DNA of 5,713 bases, taken from Gracilibacteraceae bacterium. GTDB lineage: Bacteria; Bacillota; Desulfitobacteriia; Desulfitobacteriales; Syntrophobotulaceae. The notes below the pieces were generated by a model. The model saw only the letters and a program-made list of their open reading frames with translations, was not told where the DNA came from and made no database searches. Shown in pieces: positions 5,367 through 5,713 of the stretch (the stretch's first letter is position 1; each line of letters begins with the position of its first letter). A program made the position numbers and the translations under genes. The stretch lies in NCBI GenBank assembly GCA_031263945.1, contig JAISEW010000168.1:1-5713 (forward strand), given 5' to 3'.

Positions 5367-5547
5367 ACTGTTAAAGGTGTTGGTACTGGAACTTCAGCAA
5401 AACGATTTGAGTTACATCGTCGGCAAAACCCTCAGCGGCTCGCTGTTTCGCCCGCTGACTTGGTACTAACTTGGTACTAACTTGGAACCAACTTGGTATT
5501 AACTTGGTATTAACTTGGCATTATTTGGGATTACGCTGTGAGGGAAG
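5367..5547. other. Intergenic region with inverted repeats, no clear terminator
   Basis: TCAGCGG (5432-5438) and CCGCTGA (5452-5458) form a 7-bp inverted repeat with a 13-base loop. The same left arm can instead form CAGCG-GCT-CGCTG (5433-5445). Neither is followed by a real T run, so an intrinsic terminator is doubtful. A 30-codon reading frame from GTG 5377 to TAA 5467-5469 lacks a convincing ribosome binding site and ends inside the tandem repeats; it may be chance or a remnant of another gene. The tandem repeat array fills the rest. Confidence 0.5.
5458..5523. repeat. Six tandem 11-bp repeats (ACTTGGTACTA-like)
   Basis: Six contiguous 11-base units start at 5458, 5469, 5480, 5491, 5502 and 5513. 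They read ACTTGGTACTA twice, ACTTGGAACCA, ACTTGGTATTA twice and ACTTGGCATTA; a decayed seventh, TTTGGGATTAC, follows (5524-5534). The core ACTTGG is invariant and the variable part is the last five bases. An 11-bp period places each unit on nearly the same face of the helix. The array ends 14-25 bases before the next gene's start, so it may be an iteron-like operator array, a slippage-prone minisatellite, or the decayed end of a coding repeat. Confidence 0.93.
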
Positions 5548-5713
5548 ATGAGCATATTTAACACAATAGAAGAACTGCTGAACGCGAAAGAGGGCGAGCA
5601 GTACCAATTCAAAGAAGCAAAAACACGCTTCGACTCTAACGAAGCGGCTCGTTGCTGCTGTGCTTTGGCCAACTGCGGCGGCGGCAAGCTCGTGTTCGGC
5701 ATTACGGATAAAC
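5548..5713 (+). CDS. AlbA_2/Schlafen-domain protein (RecG-like ATP-binding family), 5' part only
   Basis: Fifty-five codons are present before the window ends. After a short N-terminal helix (MSIFNTIEELLNAKEG) come EQYQFKEAKTRF (17-28) and CALANCGGGKLVFGITD (38-54). This ExxEFKE...ALANxxGGxLxxGI pattern is typical of the AlbA_2 (Schlafen-like) domain found at the N-terminus of putative transcriptional regulators and RecG-like helicase-related proteins, often accessory and linked to mobile or defence regions. The ATG at 5548 is the first possible start, since an in-frame TGA lies at 5539-5541. The purine-rich GAGGGAAG ends directly at the ATG, which is unusually close for a Shine-Dalgarno site. 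Codon choice (ATA, ACA, TGC TGC TGT) differs from the operon, hinting at a different origin. Family assignment is by recognition; full length and C-terminal domains are outside the window. Confidence 0.75.
   Translation, partial: MSIFNTIEELLNAKEGEQYQFKEAKTRFDSNEAARCCCALANCGGGKLVFGITDK

Noticed and set aside
5432..5458. Intrinsic terminator after the operon
   Set aside because: The 7-bp inverted repeat has a 13-base loop and is not followed by a T run; the alternative 5-bp hairpin is followed only by TTT.
5499..5702. Antisense frame through the AlbA_2 gene start and tandem repeats
   Set aside because: The + strand translation matches a known domain pattern, while this one is Ser/Ala-rich without motifs and runs into the repeat array.

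Overview
The window is a GC-rich bacterial segment dominated by one tightly packed five-gene operon on the + strand (370-5366). It encodes a split, anaerobe-type glutamate synthase (GOGAT-like) system. The gene structure and strong Shine-Dalgarno sites fit an anaerobic bacterium. Several ferredoxin-type clusters and a possible ANTAR-type leader hint at Bacillota (Clostridia-like), but the sequence does not fix the taxonomy.

Layout. 1-120 holds non-coding inverted-repeat elements of the dispersed intergenic kind. 137-204 holds a perfect 26-bp direct repeat that duplicates promoter sequence; the second copy completes a near-consensus sigma-70/SigA promoter (TTGCTA-17 bp-TATAAT). About 160 nt of untranslated leader follow. 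The leader starts with a GGAC-AAAGGC-GTCC stem-loop, carries a second CAACGGCG motif next to a T-rich run, and may contain a second promoter just upstream of the first gene. Then come: class II glutamine amidotransferase-like subunit (370-1461); FMN-binding synthase subunit with two N-terminal [4Fe-4S] sites (1461-2966); a 16-cysteine polyferredoxin (2971-3399); an FAD/NAD(P) oxidoreductase (3409-4641); and a GXGXG beta-helix subunit (4641-5366). Two junctions overlap by one base (TGATG, TAATG), and the other two gaps are 4 and 9 nt, so translation is probably coupled.

How the genes work together (inference from family knowledge). The amidotransferase subunit would release ammonia from glutamine. 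The FMN subunit with the GXGXG subunit would form the synthase core that reductively aminates 2-oxoglutarate. The oxidoreductase and polyferredoxin would feed electrons from NAD(P)H or ferredoxin. The same three catalytic subunits also occur in N-methylglutamate synthase (MgsABC) and GlxBCD-type systems, so the true substrate is not certain.

After the operon the character changes. 5367-5547 is non-coding and contains a 7-bp inverted repeat and six tandem 11-bp units (ACTTGGTACTA-like). It leads into the 5' end of a probable AlbA_2/Schlafen-domain (RecG-like, ATP-binding) accessory gene that runs off the window at 5713. I see no RNA genes, CRISPR array, transposase or convincing intrinsic terminator.
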